Shown one piece after another: positions 17,541-26,467 of a stretch of DNA of 64,000 nucleotides. Source of the DNA: Aquimarina macrocephali JAMB N27 (GTDB lineage Bacteria > Bacteroidota > Bacteroidia > Flavobacteriales > Flavobacteriaceae); the NCBI RefSeq assembly GCF_000520995.1, contig NZ_JACA01000041.1:62001-126000 (forward strand), given 5' to 3'. Below the pieces are notes generated by a model, which saw only the letters and a list, made by a program, of their open reading frames with translations, did not search any database and was not told the origin of the DNA. The position numbers were made by a program, and so were the translations under genes. How positions within the stretch are numbered: the first letter of the stretch is position 1; each line of letters opens with the position of its first letter.

Positions 17541-18935
17541 TTATTTTGGTATTTTTGGAAATTTCACAATTTTACCTAAACCTTTATAAATTGCTTCTCT
17601 ACATTTCTTTTTAAATCCTTCATTCTCATTTTCGCGTAAATATTTGATGACAACAAATAAATCTGATGTCTTTACTAGTGCAATTTTTTCTCTTTCCGCA
17701 CCAATTTTACATTTTTCAGTAAAATCTAAATTCCTAGATTTAGGTTCTAATAATCTTTGCGGATTACCAAATAAAATTCCATAAGCTTTTTCTTGGACTT
17801 CGTCTCTTGCAAAATCAGCATTCAAGGATTCTAGTAATTGTCTAAATTTAGTTATGTTTATATCTTTATTATCTTTTCCTTCACACTCGCCAATAAACCT
17901 ATGTTTTTCAGGACTTGTTATAACTTGGTCTAGTTCAAGTACGCCGTCATCATAATTTTCCGCTTCATAACCGAGTATACGAAGAGCTTCAGTAACAGAA
18001 TCTTCTAACAGGTTTCCAGTTTCAAAAAGTAAATCTTTAAATTTATTCTCCTCTAAAATTTTTTCATTTAATTGAGTATTAATTTCTTTGAGTTCTTTAA
18101 TTTTTAGATGATTAGTTTCAATAGTTCCTTCTATGGATAGTGCTTTTTTTGTTGAAAATTCATCGCTATTTGCCCAATTTGGGATAGGTGTTTTATCAGA
18201 ATTTAAAGAAATGTTTCGGTCAATATCTATTAAACTCTGAATTAGAGATTTACCAAAAGTTATTGCCTCTTTTGACCAAAAATTTTCATCCTTTTCTTCA
18301 TTATACTCAATAAATTTATTCTCGTCATAATCTATTTTAGGCAAAGTAATTAAATGACCATTTCCAACTGGATGAATTGAACCTAATACTTTATTTTTGT
18401 CTTTACCTGTGTAAATTACTTGACTAGAATCAGGATTTTCCAAATAAGCGTCGTAAGCTAAATTATTACGAAAGTTTTTATTGAAATTACTGAATAATTG
18501 ATTTCCTGAAAATTGAATTTTTTTTCCAGATGCAGAAGTAAGTTTCCCTATGTTAATTGGTAAAAAATCATAATTTGATGATGACTTTGTATTGTAAGTA
18601 CTCTGTCCTTTTCTAGGACTTGAAACACTTAAGCCAAGAGAATAACTTTTCTTTTGATGTAAAAATAAGAAAACAGTTTTTCCTAGTTTTAACATATCTG
18701 ACAACTCCTTTTTTAAATGCTCTGATTTTTGTAAAAATCCTTTTGAAGTTGCAACATCGTAACATCCAGTTCCTCCTGACGAAAAGTTTACCCAACCATA
18801 ACCATCAGGATATACTATTTCAGGTGAAATAGCGATAATGTCAGCATCCATTAATGAAATATTTGAAGTAAAGTCTTTTTCAAGATTTGAATGTCCAGGA
18901 ATTTCAAATCCCATTGTAATAATGTCTTTCTTCAT
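17541..18935 (-). CDS. Putative PD-(D/E)XK nuclease-like protein (464 aa)
   Basis: No named family is recognised, but two parts can be seen. Residues 1-250 look like a Rossmann-like domain (DADIIAISPEIVYPD, a HLKKELSDMLKLGKTVFLFL helix-strand, and LGSIHPVGNGHLITLPKID). Residues 272-305 are a coiled-coil linker. Residues 305-400 read like a restriction-endonuclease core: E311 in LLEDSVTEALRILGYEAE, D336 in VLELDQVI, and E350 in FIGECEGKDNKDI, where the usual ExK lysine is replaced by E352 with K354 two residues on. A role in nucleic-acid cleavage is inferred. It lies 227 bp downstream of the AlbA_2-STAND gene, with a cassette-type element between, and may work with it. Confidence 0.6.
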   Translation of the reverse strand: MKKDIITMGFEIPGHSNLEKDFTSNISLMDADIIAISPEIVYPDGYGWVNFSSGGTGCYDVATSKGFLQKSEHLKKELSDMLKLGKTVFLFLHQKKSYSLGLSVSSPRKGQSTYNTKSSSNYDFLPINIGKLTSASGKKIQFSGNQLFSNFNKNFRNNLAYDAYLENPDSSQVIYTGKDKNKVLGSIHPVGNGHLITLPKIDYDENKFIEYNEEKDENFWSKEAITFGKSLIQSLIDIDRNISLNSDKTPIPNWANSDEFSTKKALSIEGTIETNHLKIKELKEINTQLNEKILEENKFKDLLFETGNLLEDSVTEALRILGYEAENYDDGVLELDQVITSPEKHRFIGECEGKDNKDINITKFRQLLESLNADFARDEVQEKAYGILFGNPQRLLEPKSRNLDFTEKCKIGAEREKIALVKTSDLFVVIKYLRENENEGFKKKCREAIYKGLGKIVKFPKIPK

Positions 18936-18963
18936 AGATTTTTATGGTTGTTGCTCAAATGAC

Positions 18964-19158
18964 ACCTAACGTTCAGTATAAGAAACGTAGGGCAAGTGAT
19001 AAGCACTTTCGTTTCGGTTTATTACTTAGCTAAATATAAATATTTTGTTTTTATCTTTTTTAGGTTAAATACCAAATTTTATAGTTGGCGACTTTGCAAA
19101 TAAATACAGACCTTTTGAATCAAGCACAAAAGCCCTATGTTTTCTTACATTGTTAGGT
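18964..19158. repeat. Full cassette-type (attC-like) inverted-repeat element
   Basis: This 195-bp element fills the gap between two accessory genes. The left end ACCTAACGTTCAGTATAAG, then AAACGTAGGGC (18964-18993), is the imperfect inverse of GCCCTATGTTTTCTTAC, then ATTGTTAGGT (19132-19158). In the direction of the genes it begins RYYYAAC (ACCTAAC) just after one stop codon and ends GTTRRRY (GTTAGGT) just before the next gene. That is the placement of integron attC sites. The related half element is at 17457-17532. Confidence 0.7.
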
Positions 19159-19162
19159 ACAG

Positions 19163-21577
19163 TTATTTTACTTTCCAGCCTTTTTCTGCAAAAGCATTCT
19201 TAGTATAATTGTCAGGGTTTACTTTAAATTCCAGTTCCTCTTTAAGTATTAAAAGCTTTGTGTTTTCAGGTTCGTAGGTAAGTCCTTTTTCACATACTTC
19301 TAAAGCTTTTAAATCATCACGAATATTATTTCTAATGTTAATTGCTTTACCAAAACAATTAATAGCATTTGAATGAACTTCTACTTTAGATAGATTTTCT
19401 CCTAAATAAAGTGCTTTTTCGAAATGTTCATTTGCTATTGCTCCAAGTTCATATCTTTTTTGTTTTGAATGATAAAAGCTTGTCTTAGTTGCTTGCATAG
19501 AGTAACCCTGTGCAAGACCTAAATAAATTCTTTGGTCTTTATCATTGATTTTAAGAGCTCGTTCAAAATAATCAATACTAGATTGTATAATTTCTTTTAT
19601 TTTATCTCGATTGCCAATTCGACTTTTATATTCTAAATAACCTAACTCAATTAATGCTTCCAAAAATTGATTATCTAGTTCTATAGCGATAAGAAATTCT
19701 TTCTTTGCTTTTTCATATGATTCTTTATAAATACCACTATCTTCAATTTTACCTTTTATTAAATATAGAAATGCAAACTTGCTATTTTCTTTAATTAATC
19801 TTTCAATTGTTGTAATAGCTGTATCGTAATCATAATAAGCTACTGATAATGCTTTAAGTGCTTCAGTTGCGGCAACTTTCTCTGTATGATTTTTTGCTTG
19901 TGAACGATAAAATAAATTTACACTTTCCGAATTTTCCGAATTAAATTTACTTTTTTCTTGAACAAAATTTTCATAATTACTAATGATTTCTTGTTCATTT
20001 TCTAATACTAAAAATTGTTTAGAAAATATTTTGGCAAGGTGCGGAATAGAGTAACCTATTTCTCCACTTTCCGTTTTTTGTTTCAAGCAAAGAGATATTT
20101 TTGTAAGCTTTGGAATTGCTTTTAACCCAATATCATCGCTTGAATATCCACTTATATATATTAAATCATCTATCGTTAAAAGTTCTTCTTTTTCTGAAAG
20201 AGAAAAAACAAATAATAAAGCTTGTTCAGTATTTGAAAGCTTGTCAATTGACCCTTTAAAACAAAACCTTAAAATGTCTTCATAAGCATTACCGTTCTTT
20301 AAATTTTCAAGAACTGTTTCAATTGGTGTGCCAGTTGACAACTGATGAGCAATTAACTGTCCAGCTAAAGGCATGCCTTTTGTATATAGATACAACTTAT
20401 TCAAGCTTTCTCCATACAAATTGATAAAAGATACTTTATCATTACCACAGAACAATTTGTATTGTGAATTTAAAAATTCTGGAAACTCTCCGTCTTCGTT
20501 AAACCCATTTAAGTTAATTCTTGACATATAGAAATCTCCTAGAGTTTCTCTAGTTGTTAAAATAGCTTTAGAGTTGATAGGGAAATGTTCTAGGAAGGAA
20601 ATTAAATCTTTGTCATTTAATGTTTCAAGATTATCGACAATTAGTAAAACCTTATTGTTTTTTAGAAAATTTAATACTGTTTCTTCTATTTCGTAATCTT
20701 CATTTTCTTCTAAACCTAATTCACTAACAAAATTATATATGTCTTTCAGTAATTCTGAGTAATTAGCAATGAATTCACTTAAATCTTTAATTCCTTGAGG
20801 TGTATATTTATTTCTTTTTGAGCTTGTCCAAATAATAAAGTCAAAATTGTTTTGAAACTCATCATTTTCGATAAGCATTTTTGCAAAATGATGAACAAAA
20901 GTTGTTTTACCAATACCTCCAATACCGTCGATTTGAATTAGACGATTATTTTTATTGTTTAATTTATTATTTAAATCAGTTAGATGTTCTTTTCTACCAA
21001 TAAACTCGTTGTACATTATCGGTTGTGAATTTACATTTTCTATTACTTTGAAGTTGTTGCTTTTAAGTTTATAAAAAAGATTGTCAGCTTTTATTGAGCG
21101 ACTTCCTCTTCTACAATAGACATCCCCAGATTTAAAAACAGTTACATTTTTGTTCTTTCCAGCTTTCCAAGAGGCTTTGTTATATTGACCATCTTTTTTA
21201 AATGGGATAATTATTTTTGAAGGAAAAATGTATAAAATGAAAAAATATGCTCCATCTATTTCTAAAGTATTAGTAATAAACTCAATAGTTCCATCTGCGT
21301 AGTTGTCTAAAATATTTGAAATATTTGCTTCATCTGTATCGCTATCACTTCTATCATCTAAACCAATCCATTCAAAACTATTACTTACACCATAGATTAG
21401 GTAGCCACCTTTAGAATTAGCAAAAGCAAGTACATCTTTAGCAAACTCAATTTTAGATTTTGTATCTGAAATTGTATAAATCTCCTTGTAATCTAAATCT
21501 GTAGATTCAGTTTTTACATTTAAATTTTTGATTTCCTCAATTTTTGATTTCCTTACTAATTGTAATTTTCCGGTCAT
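19163..21577 (-). CDS. AlbA_2 - STAND (NB-ARC-like) NTPase - TPR protein
   Basis: The 804-residue protein has three parts. Residues 20-170 are a Schlafen-type AlbA_2 domain: acidic/lysine start (DLDYKEIY), DVLAFANSKGGYLIYGV and VYCRRGSRSIKA. Residues 190-520 are a STAND NTPase: EFIGRKEHL, P-loop GIGGIGKTT (218-226, K224), Walker B VLLIVDNLE (D315), sensor LTTR (341-343) and GMPL (401-404), then a winged-helix-like segment. Residues 540-790 are helical repeats, including TPR-like ALELDNQFLEALIELGYLEY-type units. Proteins of this plan act as sensors in prokaryotic immunity: repeats bind a trigger, the NTPase oligomerises, and the N-terminal domain acts, here probably on nucleic acid. This role is inferred. 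It lies in a cassette-like array. Confidence 0.85.
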   Translation of the reverse strand: MTGKLQLVRKSKIEEIKNLNVKTESTDLDYKEIYTISDTKSKIEFAKDVLAFANSKGGYLIYGVSNSFEWIGLDDRSDSDTDEANISNILDNYADGTIEFITNTLEIDGAYFFILYIFPSKIIIPFKKDGQYNKASWKAGKNKNVTVFKSGDVYCRRGSRSIKADNLFYKLKSNNFKVIENVNSQPIMYNEFIGRKEHLTDLNNKLNNKNNRLIQIDGIGGIGKTTFVHHFAKMLIENDEFQNNFDFIIWTSSKRNKYTPQGIKDLSEFIANYSELLKDIYNFVSELGLEENEDYEIEETVLNFLKNNKVLLIVDNLETLNDKDLISFLEHFPINSKAILTTRETLGDFYMSRINLNGFNEDGEFPEFLNSQYKLFCGNDKVSFINLYGESLNKLYLYTKGMPLAGQLIAHQLSTGTPIETVLENLKNGNAYEDILRFCFKGSIDKLSNTEQALLFVFSLSEKEELLTIDDLIYISGYSSDDIGLKAIPKLTKISLCLKQKTESGEIGYSIPHLAKIFSKQFLVLENEQEIISNYENFVQEKSKFNSENSESVNLFYRSQAKNHTEKVAATEALKALSVAYYDYDTAITTIERLIKENSKFAFLYLIKGKIEDSGIYKESYEKAKKEFLIAIELDNQFLEALIELGYLEYKSRIGNRDKIKEIIQSSIDYFERALKINDKDQRIYLGLAQGYSMQATKTSFYHSKQKRYELGAIANEHFEKALYLGENLSKVEVHSNAINCFGKAINIRNNIRDDLKALEVCEKGLTYEPENTKLLILKEELEFKVNPDNYTKNAFAEKGWKVK

Positions 21578-21593
21578 ATTTTTTTCTAATTGT

Positions 21594-21640
21594 GCCTAAC
21601 AAACGGGTATAAAGGATATATATCCTTTATACCCGTTTGT
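21594..21640. repeat. GCCTAAC end plus 42-bp perfect palindrome
   Basis: GCCTAAC (21594-21600) overlaps a perfect palindrome at 21599-21640, whose left half is ACAAACGGGTATAAAGGATA then T. On the minus strand it reads palindrome, then GTTAGGC, then 16 bp to the ATG of 19163..21577. This makes it the upstream border of the cassette. It could also extrude as a cruciform or give an RNA hairpin. Confidence 0.8.
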
Positions 21641-21714
21641 ACGTATATATAAAAATTTATAAACGTTTTTTATGTTTTAATCCTCTAAAACTACTGCTAC
21701 CTTTTTTATTACGG

Positions 21715-21986
21715 TTACGGGAAACCACATGGTAGGGGAGAAAGTTTTTTGTATAGCGCGTACCCTTCGAGAGCCTCAGGGTACGTAAAAGATATACGAA
21801 GGGTACGGTATGGATACGTCACAACTTGTCCCGAATTTTCCTCGGGATCGAGTGCGTGAGGAACGAGCGTGTATCGAGATGCATTTGAAAACGATAATAT
21901 GATTGGTTCTCGATAGTCCTGCTGAGCTTGCCGAAGTACAATTTTTCTCCATTACATTACGAAAAATCACTCGAACTGACGGGCAT
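21715..21986. repeat. Mosaic intergenic repeat, copy 2
   Basis: There is no gene in this gap (the region 21578-21989 is otherwise empty). It holds block A (21715-21739), a CCTTCGAGAGCCTCAGGGTA palindrome unit (21757-21787), block C (21813-21853) and block B (21905-21986). Block B carries an insert with CTGCTGAGCTTGCCGAAGTA. The order differs from copy 1, so blocks have been shuffled. Confidence 0.85.
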
Positions 21987-21989
21987 TTT

Positions 21990-23444
21990 TTACTTCAAAC
22001 TTATTTTTTTAATCGCATACTCTAGTTGTGTATCTCTGTGGGTAAGGAAATCGGGGTAGGTTTGTACCACTTTATCATCGGGTTGCACGCCATCACCATA
22101 CTGCTCATCGGGTAGTTGCTGAACATCCTGCTCCAGGTCAACTATCGAAAATTTGAGCTCTAATTTAGAATTGGGTAATTCATAATATACAGGGATGTGT
22201 CCCGTATGGCCATAGTACCCGCCTAGTGTTTCTTCTCCGATAACGGTAGTGTTATTGTCACTTTTTACCAAGCTGGCAAATAGAGAGCCGGCCGAGGCTA
22301 CAGGAGGATCAATCAAGAGTACAAGATCACCTGTAAATGCATTTGGTTTGGGCTCCCATGCAGTATTAAAGGTGGAGTTTTGATAATATTTACCATCTTT
22401 AAAAACCGAATGCTCTTTTTTTAATTCTTTGGCAAGCTCATCGATGTCATCATCGAGATAATAATCAGGAAAAGGAACTTCCTGAAAAAGGGTGTGTGCA
22501 GTGGTGTTTTCTCTAAAACTTCGATCCGTGAGATAAGAATACAACAATAAGTCGTTAGGGTCATTACCGCCACCATTACCTCTAATATCAACAATAAGCT
22601 TTTGGGTATGGTTCTTTTTTAGCGCTATAAAAACCGAATCCAAAAAGGTAGCGTATTTCTTATGACCTTCAGACTTGGGTCCTCCCATGGCAAAGGTGTT
22701 GATGTTGAGATACCCGATGCTGCCTTTGTATGTAAAAAAGTAGTCTTTGGTAATACGGTGATCATATGTCGCAGAATGACGCTTTTGATAATTATTAAAA
22801 AAGGTGATATAATCTACACTTTGTAAGGTAGTAGATGTAGATTCTGCTTTATTTTGGTATTGCAATGTAAATTGCTGCTGCTCTCCAAATACCAAATACA
22901 TATAAAAAGCAAACCAGTCAGAATCTAAATCAGCATACTTACCGGTTTGGTTATGCCCATCGGTACTTATAAAATGCCCGCAACGTTTTGCTACGTCTTT
23001 AATAGACATCTCGTTTATAGCAAGCACTTCGCTACCCATAGCAATACCATTGTAGGTGTAATTTGTATAGAATTTTCCGTCGATATATTTTAATGGGATA
23101 GGAAAGAAAATGTCTTTTTCATTTAACACATCGTCCACAGCCTCGGGATAGGTCAAGCGGTTATGGCAACTTCCTGTATAGTCAATTACATTCCATAGCA
23201 GGGTATAGAACTCCCGGTAGGATGTACTTTCTGTAATCTGAGCTTTGTTGGCAGCAAAAGCACTATCTACCTGTTCTTTTTTATGATATTTATAAAGGCC
23301 GGCATTCGCTTCTTCATATATGGATTGAAAGAGTTGAAAATCTTCTTCCATTTGATCGGGGGTCATAGCGAATAGCGGATCTTTTTTTTCAGATTTGCAT
23401 GAAAAAAGAAGGGTGATACTAAGGATTGCGATAAAATGCTTCAT
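21990..23444 (-). CDS. S41-family peptidase lipoprotein
   Basis: The protein has 484 residues with signal MKHFIAILSITLLFSC followed by KSEKK (lipobox LFSC). Residues 30-150 are a helical N-terminal domain typical of bacteroidetal S41 proteins. The catalytic part includes IGYLNINTFAMGG and KLIVDIRGNGGGND. The nucleophile motif is VASAGSLFASLVK at about 385, followed by TVIGEETLGGYYGHTG. This gives the Ser of the tail-specific protease family. It probably acts on the periplasmic side. It is bracketed by large mosaic repeats on both sides and stands alone. Confidence 0.92.
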   Translation of the reverse strand: MKHFIAILSITLLFSCKSEKKDPLFAMTPDQMEEDFQLFQSIYEEANAGLYKYHKKEQVDSAFAANKAQITESTSYREFYTLLWNVIDYTGSCHNRLTYPEAVDDVLNEKDIFFPIPLKYIDGKFYTNYTYNGIAMGSEVLAINEMSIKDVAKRCGHFISTDGHNQTGKYADLDSDWFAFYMYLVFGEQQQFTLQYQNKAESTSTTLQSVDYITFFNNYQKRHSATYDHRITKDYFFTYKGSIGYLNINTFAMGGPKSEGHKKYATFLDSVFIALKKNHTQKLIVDIRGNGGGNDPNDLLLYSYLTDRSFRENTTAHTLFQEVPFPDYYLDDDIDELAKELKKEHSVFKDGKYYQNSTFNTAWEPKPNAFTGDLVLLIDPPVASAGSLFASLVKSDNNTTVIGEETLGGYYGHTGHIPVYYELPNSKLELKFSIVDLEQDVQQLPDEQYGDGVQPDDKVVQTYPDFLTHRDTQLEYAIKKISLK

Positions 23445-23552
23445 ATATAAAAATGATTTCTACAAAGAACGAGGCATCTTGTGTAACAGGCTTGTATAAT
23501 ATTGACAATTTTATAATCTGAGTTCGATCTAAGCCAAAATGTTTAAAAAAGC

Positions 23553-23890
23553 GTCAGTTCGAGTGGTTTTTCGTAACGTAATGAAGAAAAATTGTACTTC
23601 GGCAGGCTCAGCAGGACTATCGAGAACCAGCTCAACAGTGCTATCAAAAACCCGTTTTTACTATCGTTTTTAATTGCGTCTCGATACATTTTTTCTACGC
23701 TATGCTTCAAAAAAACACTCGATCCTGAGGAAAATTCGGGATAAACTATGACGTAGCGTGTTAGCCCGTCAGTTCGAGTGGTTTTTCGTAATGTAATGGA
23801 GAAAAATTGTATCGAGAACTAAATGTGGTAATAGGTTTTATTGCATCTCGATAGCTCTGCTGAGCCTGTCGAAGTACGATTTTATCAACC
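23553..23890. repeat. Mosaic intergenic repeat, copy 3 (inverted)
   Basis: The 520-bp gap between the S41 and AraC genes has no gene. It contains block B in inverted direction twice (23553-23628 with a GGCAGGCTCAGCAGGA insert, and 23765-23819) and inverted block C (23716-23753). It also has several TATCGAGA / TCTCGATA pieces (23682-23690, 23847-23855) and CTGCTGAGCCTGTCGAAGTA (about 23858-23877). Confidence 0.85.
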
Positions 23891-23967
23891 GCTCTATCGC
23901 TACTAATAAAATCACTCGATGAGACGTAAGAAGATATAAATAAAAATCAACAAGTTAGTACGTAATT

Positions 23968-24741
23968 TTATTCGAGAACTGGTATCAACCGATCCTGAAA
24001 TACTTTGGGCGATATACCAATATACCTTTTAAAAGTTCTTGAAAAATGAGCCATATCGGTAAAGTTATACTGGTAAGCAATCTGGGTGAGTTCTGAGTTT
24101 TTATGAATCGCCGTTTTGGCAGCCATGATCTTTTTCATTAACAGGTAGTTTATCGGTGTTAAACCGGTCTCTGTTCTAAATTTTCTGGTAAAACTAAACT
24201 TGTTGATGTTGGCGATTTTAGCCAGATCTTCTAAAGAGATTTTTTGAGTAAGGTTGTTTTCGATATAACAAGTAATGGTATTAAAATCCCGAATGCAGTC
24301 ATCATATTGATAAGCCGAAACAGTAGAGTATAGGCTTAGTTGCCGGATAAAGTTTTTTAAATACTGCTCGGTTATGCTTATGTCGTGTTTTTCCTGGGCT
24401 TCTTTTAGTTGAAAAAACAATTGAGTTAACGTATCATCAAAAATAACCCGTTCTGAAAAGTTTAAGGTCTTGCCATTAAGAAAGAATTTTACCACATCAT
24501 TAGAAAGGTAAAGCGTATCAAAACTTACCCCAATATCTTTATCTAAAACTGGTGTGGTATGTACCTCGTAGGGATGTGTAACAGAAATTGCACCTGCAGT
24601 ACATAATAAGGTCTGGTTTTGTAATTGTGTTTGCTCGATTCCCGAACGAACATATGCAATGCAAAACGTATCGTGATAATGCATCGGGAAATCCTGTGCT
24701 TGATCTGTAATGGATAAAAATTCAAGATTATCTAATGGCAT
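23968..24741 (-). CDS. AraC-family transcriptional regulator
   Basis: The protein has 257 residues. The N-terminal 130 residues form a cupin-like ligand domain (FPMHYHDTFCIAYVRSGIEQ, then AISVTHPYEVHTTP). The C-terminal 100 residues carry two HTH motifs of the AraC family: KISLEDLAKIANINKFSFTRKFRTETGLTP, and LTQIAYQYNFTDMAHFSRTFKRYIGISPKVF. It is a soluble DNA-binding regulator of unknown ligand. It starts at the ATG at 24741 and is 62 bp downstream of the TPR-like gene on the same strand, so the two may share a transcript. Its target is not visible. Confidence 0.93.
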   Translation of the reverse strand: MPLDNLEFLSITDQAQDFPMHYHDTFCIAYVRSGIEQTQLQNQTLLCTAGAISVTHPYEVHTTPVLDKDIGVSFDTLYLSNDVVKFFLNGKTLNFSERVIFDDTLTQLFFQLKEAQEKHDISITEQYLKNFIRQLSLYSTVSAYQYDDCIRDFNTITCYIENNLTQKISLEDLAKIANINKFSFTRKFRTETGLTPINYLLMKKIMAAKTAIHKNSELTQIAYQYNFTDMAHFSRTFKRYIGISPKVFQDRLIPVLE

Positions 24742-24803
24742 TTTTAATTTTTCAGGAAATTAGCAAATTTATGTGATAGACCATACAACTCCTCTCTTTT
24801 TTT

Positions 24804-26288
24804 TTATTGTTGTACCAGTTGTAAAGTGGTTTCATACAGCGTAGTACCTTCGGCTTTAGTCTTTATCCAGGCATAAAAACTCATATCAAAAATGTCTTCG
24901 TCCTCGGGAGTAGGAGTAGTGAGTTCATTATAAATCTTATCCTTAAATGCTGCAGTGGTTACAATCTCTGGTTTGTGGTAGTACATAGTCGCTAGTTTCA
25001 GGAATTTTGATGCCCGCGTTTCTCTATTGCTTTTAAGATACGCACCATGTTTCTTTTTAAAACTGTTTACCCTGGATTCTACGACATCTATATGATCAAG
25101 TTCTATGCGCAATAAGATCTCAATCAGATTTTTATTAATTACCCAGGCAAGCCCCGCTTTTTCGGTATACCAGTGATCACTGTGATAAAAGTCATTAAGA
25201 ATACCCAGCGCTTCTTTAAACTGTTGTTGCTGAAAATAATATACAATGTGGCTTAATTTAAGATCCAGGATATAAGCGATCTGGTCTTTGTATTTTTCAT
25301 AATCAAAGGTATCTAACATCAAAATAGCATCTTCTGCCTGGCCTGTATAATTAAGATTAAGCGACAGTAGTAGGGTGTACTGCGGAAAAAATCGCTTGTA
25401 ATATTTGTCCTGATGTTTTTTCATCTGCTCATGCATGAGTACCAGATACTGCTGCGAGGTATCAAAATCTTTATTCCTGAAATAAGAATTACTTACATAG
25501 TATAAGATCTGGATATGGTAGAAGAGGTGCTTGTCGATTACATCCTCTTTTGCATCTATTTGCGTATAAACTTCTTCTACAAAAGGAAGTATGGCGTGAT
25601 AATCCCTGGTGATATGAGCCGTTTGGTTCGTGATCTCCAGGATCTTAAATAAGGATCGAAACGTAAGATCTTGTGTAATCGATAATCCAAATTTGGATAA
25701 TGTGTTTTTTATAATCGGTACAGCATCTCTTCTTTGTTTCATCAGTTCATGCTGTACCGTAGCATAAAACAGATTTAGGTTTTCTTCTTGCTGTAGTGAT
25801 TTTTTATTATTCCTGAAATTAGCAAATAAAGCTTCTATTGCTATCCCACGGTTAAGATGAGCGTATTGAATCTGTGTATAATAAATCTCATTTAGAATAC
25901 TGAAAAGCGCATAGGTTTTGGCCTTTTGTTCTGCTTTGGAAACGGTTTTAAAAGCAATTTTATATTGTTTTTGTTCAAAGAAACTCCTGCTGGCTCTAAG
26001 GAGCTTTAGAGTTTCCATCTCTTCTGAAGTCTCTTCCTCAAAACTTTTGGCGGCAATAAAATCTATCAGCGTATCATAAAGTCTTTTGCATAGTGCGTGA
26101 TAGGCACCCTTGGCTCTTTTTCCATAAATCTGGATATCGAGGTCTTTAGCCGTTGATGTAGTATCTAAAAGCTTAAATAACTGAATGTTTTTGGTATCGT
26201 TTCTTTTATTCTTTTGCCGCAATATCGTGATGAAATTTCGCTTCGATTCATCAGATAAGGTATGGATTATAGAAGAAATAACATGCAT
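24804..26288 (-). CDS. Hypothetical helical-repeat protein (494 aa)
   Basis: It has no signal peptide (MHVISSIIHTLSDESKRNFI) and no membrane segment. It is almost entirely helical, with TPR-like pairs of helices (YKIAFKTVSKAEQKAKTYAL, FDTSQQYLVLMHEQMKKHQ, FKEALGILNDFYHSD). The N-terminus looks like a small wHTH-type segment followed by ARCDRLYDTL-like helices. Proteins of this form occur in Flavobacteriia without known function, probably as scaffolds. It is divergent from the YiaA gene with 179 bp between. Confidence 0.65.
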   Translation of the reverse strand: MHVISSIIHTLSDESKRNFITILRQKNKRNDTKNIQLFKLLDTTSTAKDLDIQIYGKRAKGAYHALCKRLYDTLIDFIAAKSFEEETSEEMETLKLLRASRSFFEQKQYKIAFKTVSKAEQKAKTYALFSILNEIYYTQIQYAHLNRGIAIEALFANFRNNKKSLQQEENLNLFYATVQHELMKQRRDAVPIIKNTLSKFGLSITQDLTFRSLFKILEITNQTAHITRDYHAILPFVEEVYTQIDAKEDVIDKHLFYHIQILYYVSNSYFRNKDFDTSQQYLVLMHEQMKKHQDKYYKRFFPQYTLLLSLNLNYTGQAEDAILMLDTFDYEKYKDQIAYILDLKLSHIVYYFQQQQFKEALGILNDFYHSDHWYTEKAGLAWVINKNLIEILLRIELDHIDVVESRVNSFKKKHGAYLKSNRETRASKFLKLATMYYHKPEIVTTAAFKDKIYNELTTPTPEDEDIFDMSFYAWIKTKAEGTTLYETTLQLVQQ

Positions 26289-26467
26289 TGTATCGTAAGT
26301 ATAATTTTGATAAAGATACTATGAATATTGATATAATTGATTTATTAACATAAATATATCGTAAGTTTTTTTGATAAATCGAATTTTATATCAAAGCATA
26401 TCATCGCACATTTGTCCTGTTCAAAATAAACAATTGAATTTTTATTTAATCATCAAAATCAATTATT

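Noticed and set aside
17457..21640. Complete integron
   Set aside because: attC-like borders are present, but no tyrosine recombinase gene or attI site was seen in the window; only the cassette-like arrangement is reported.
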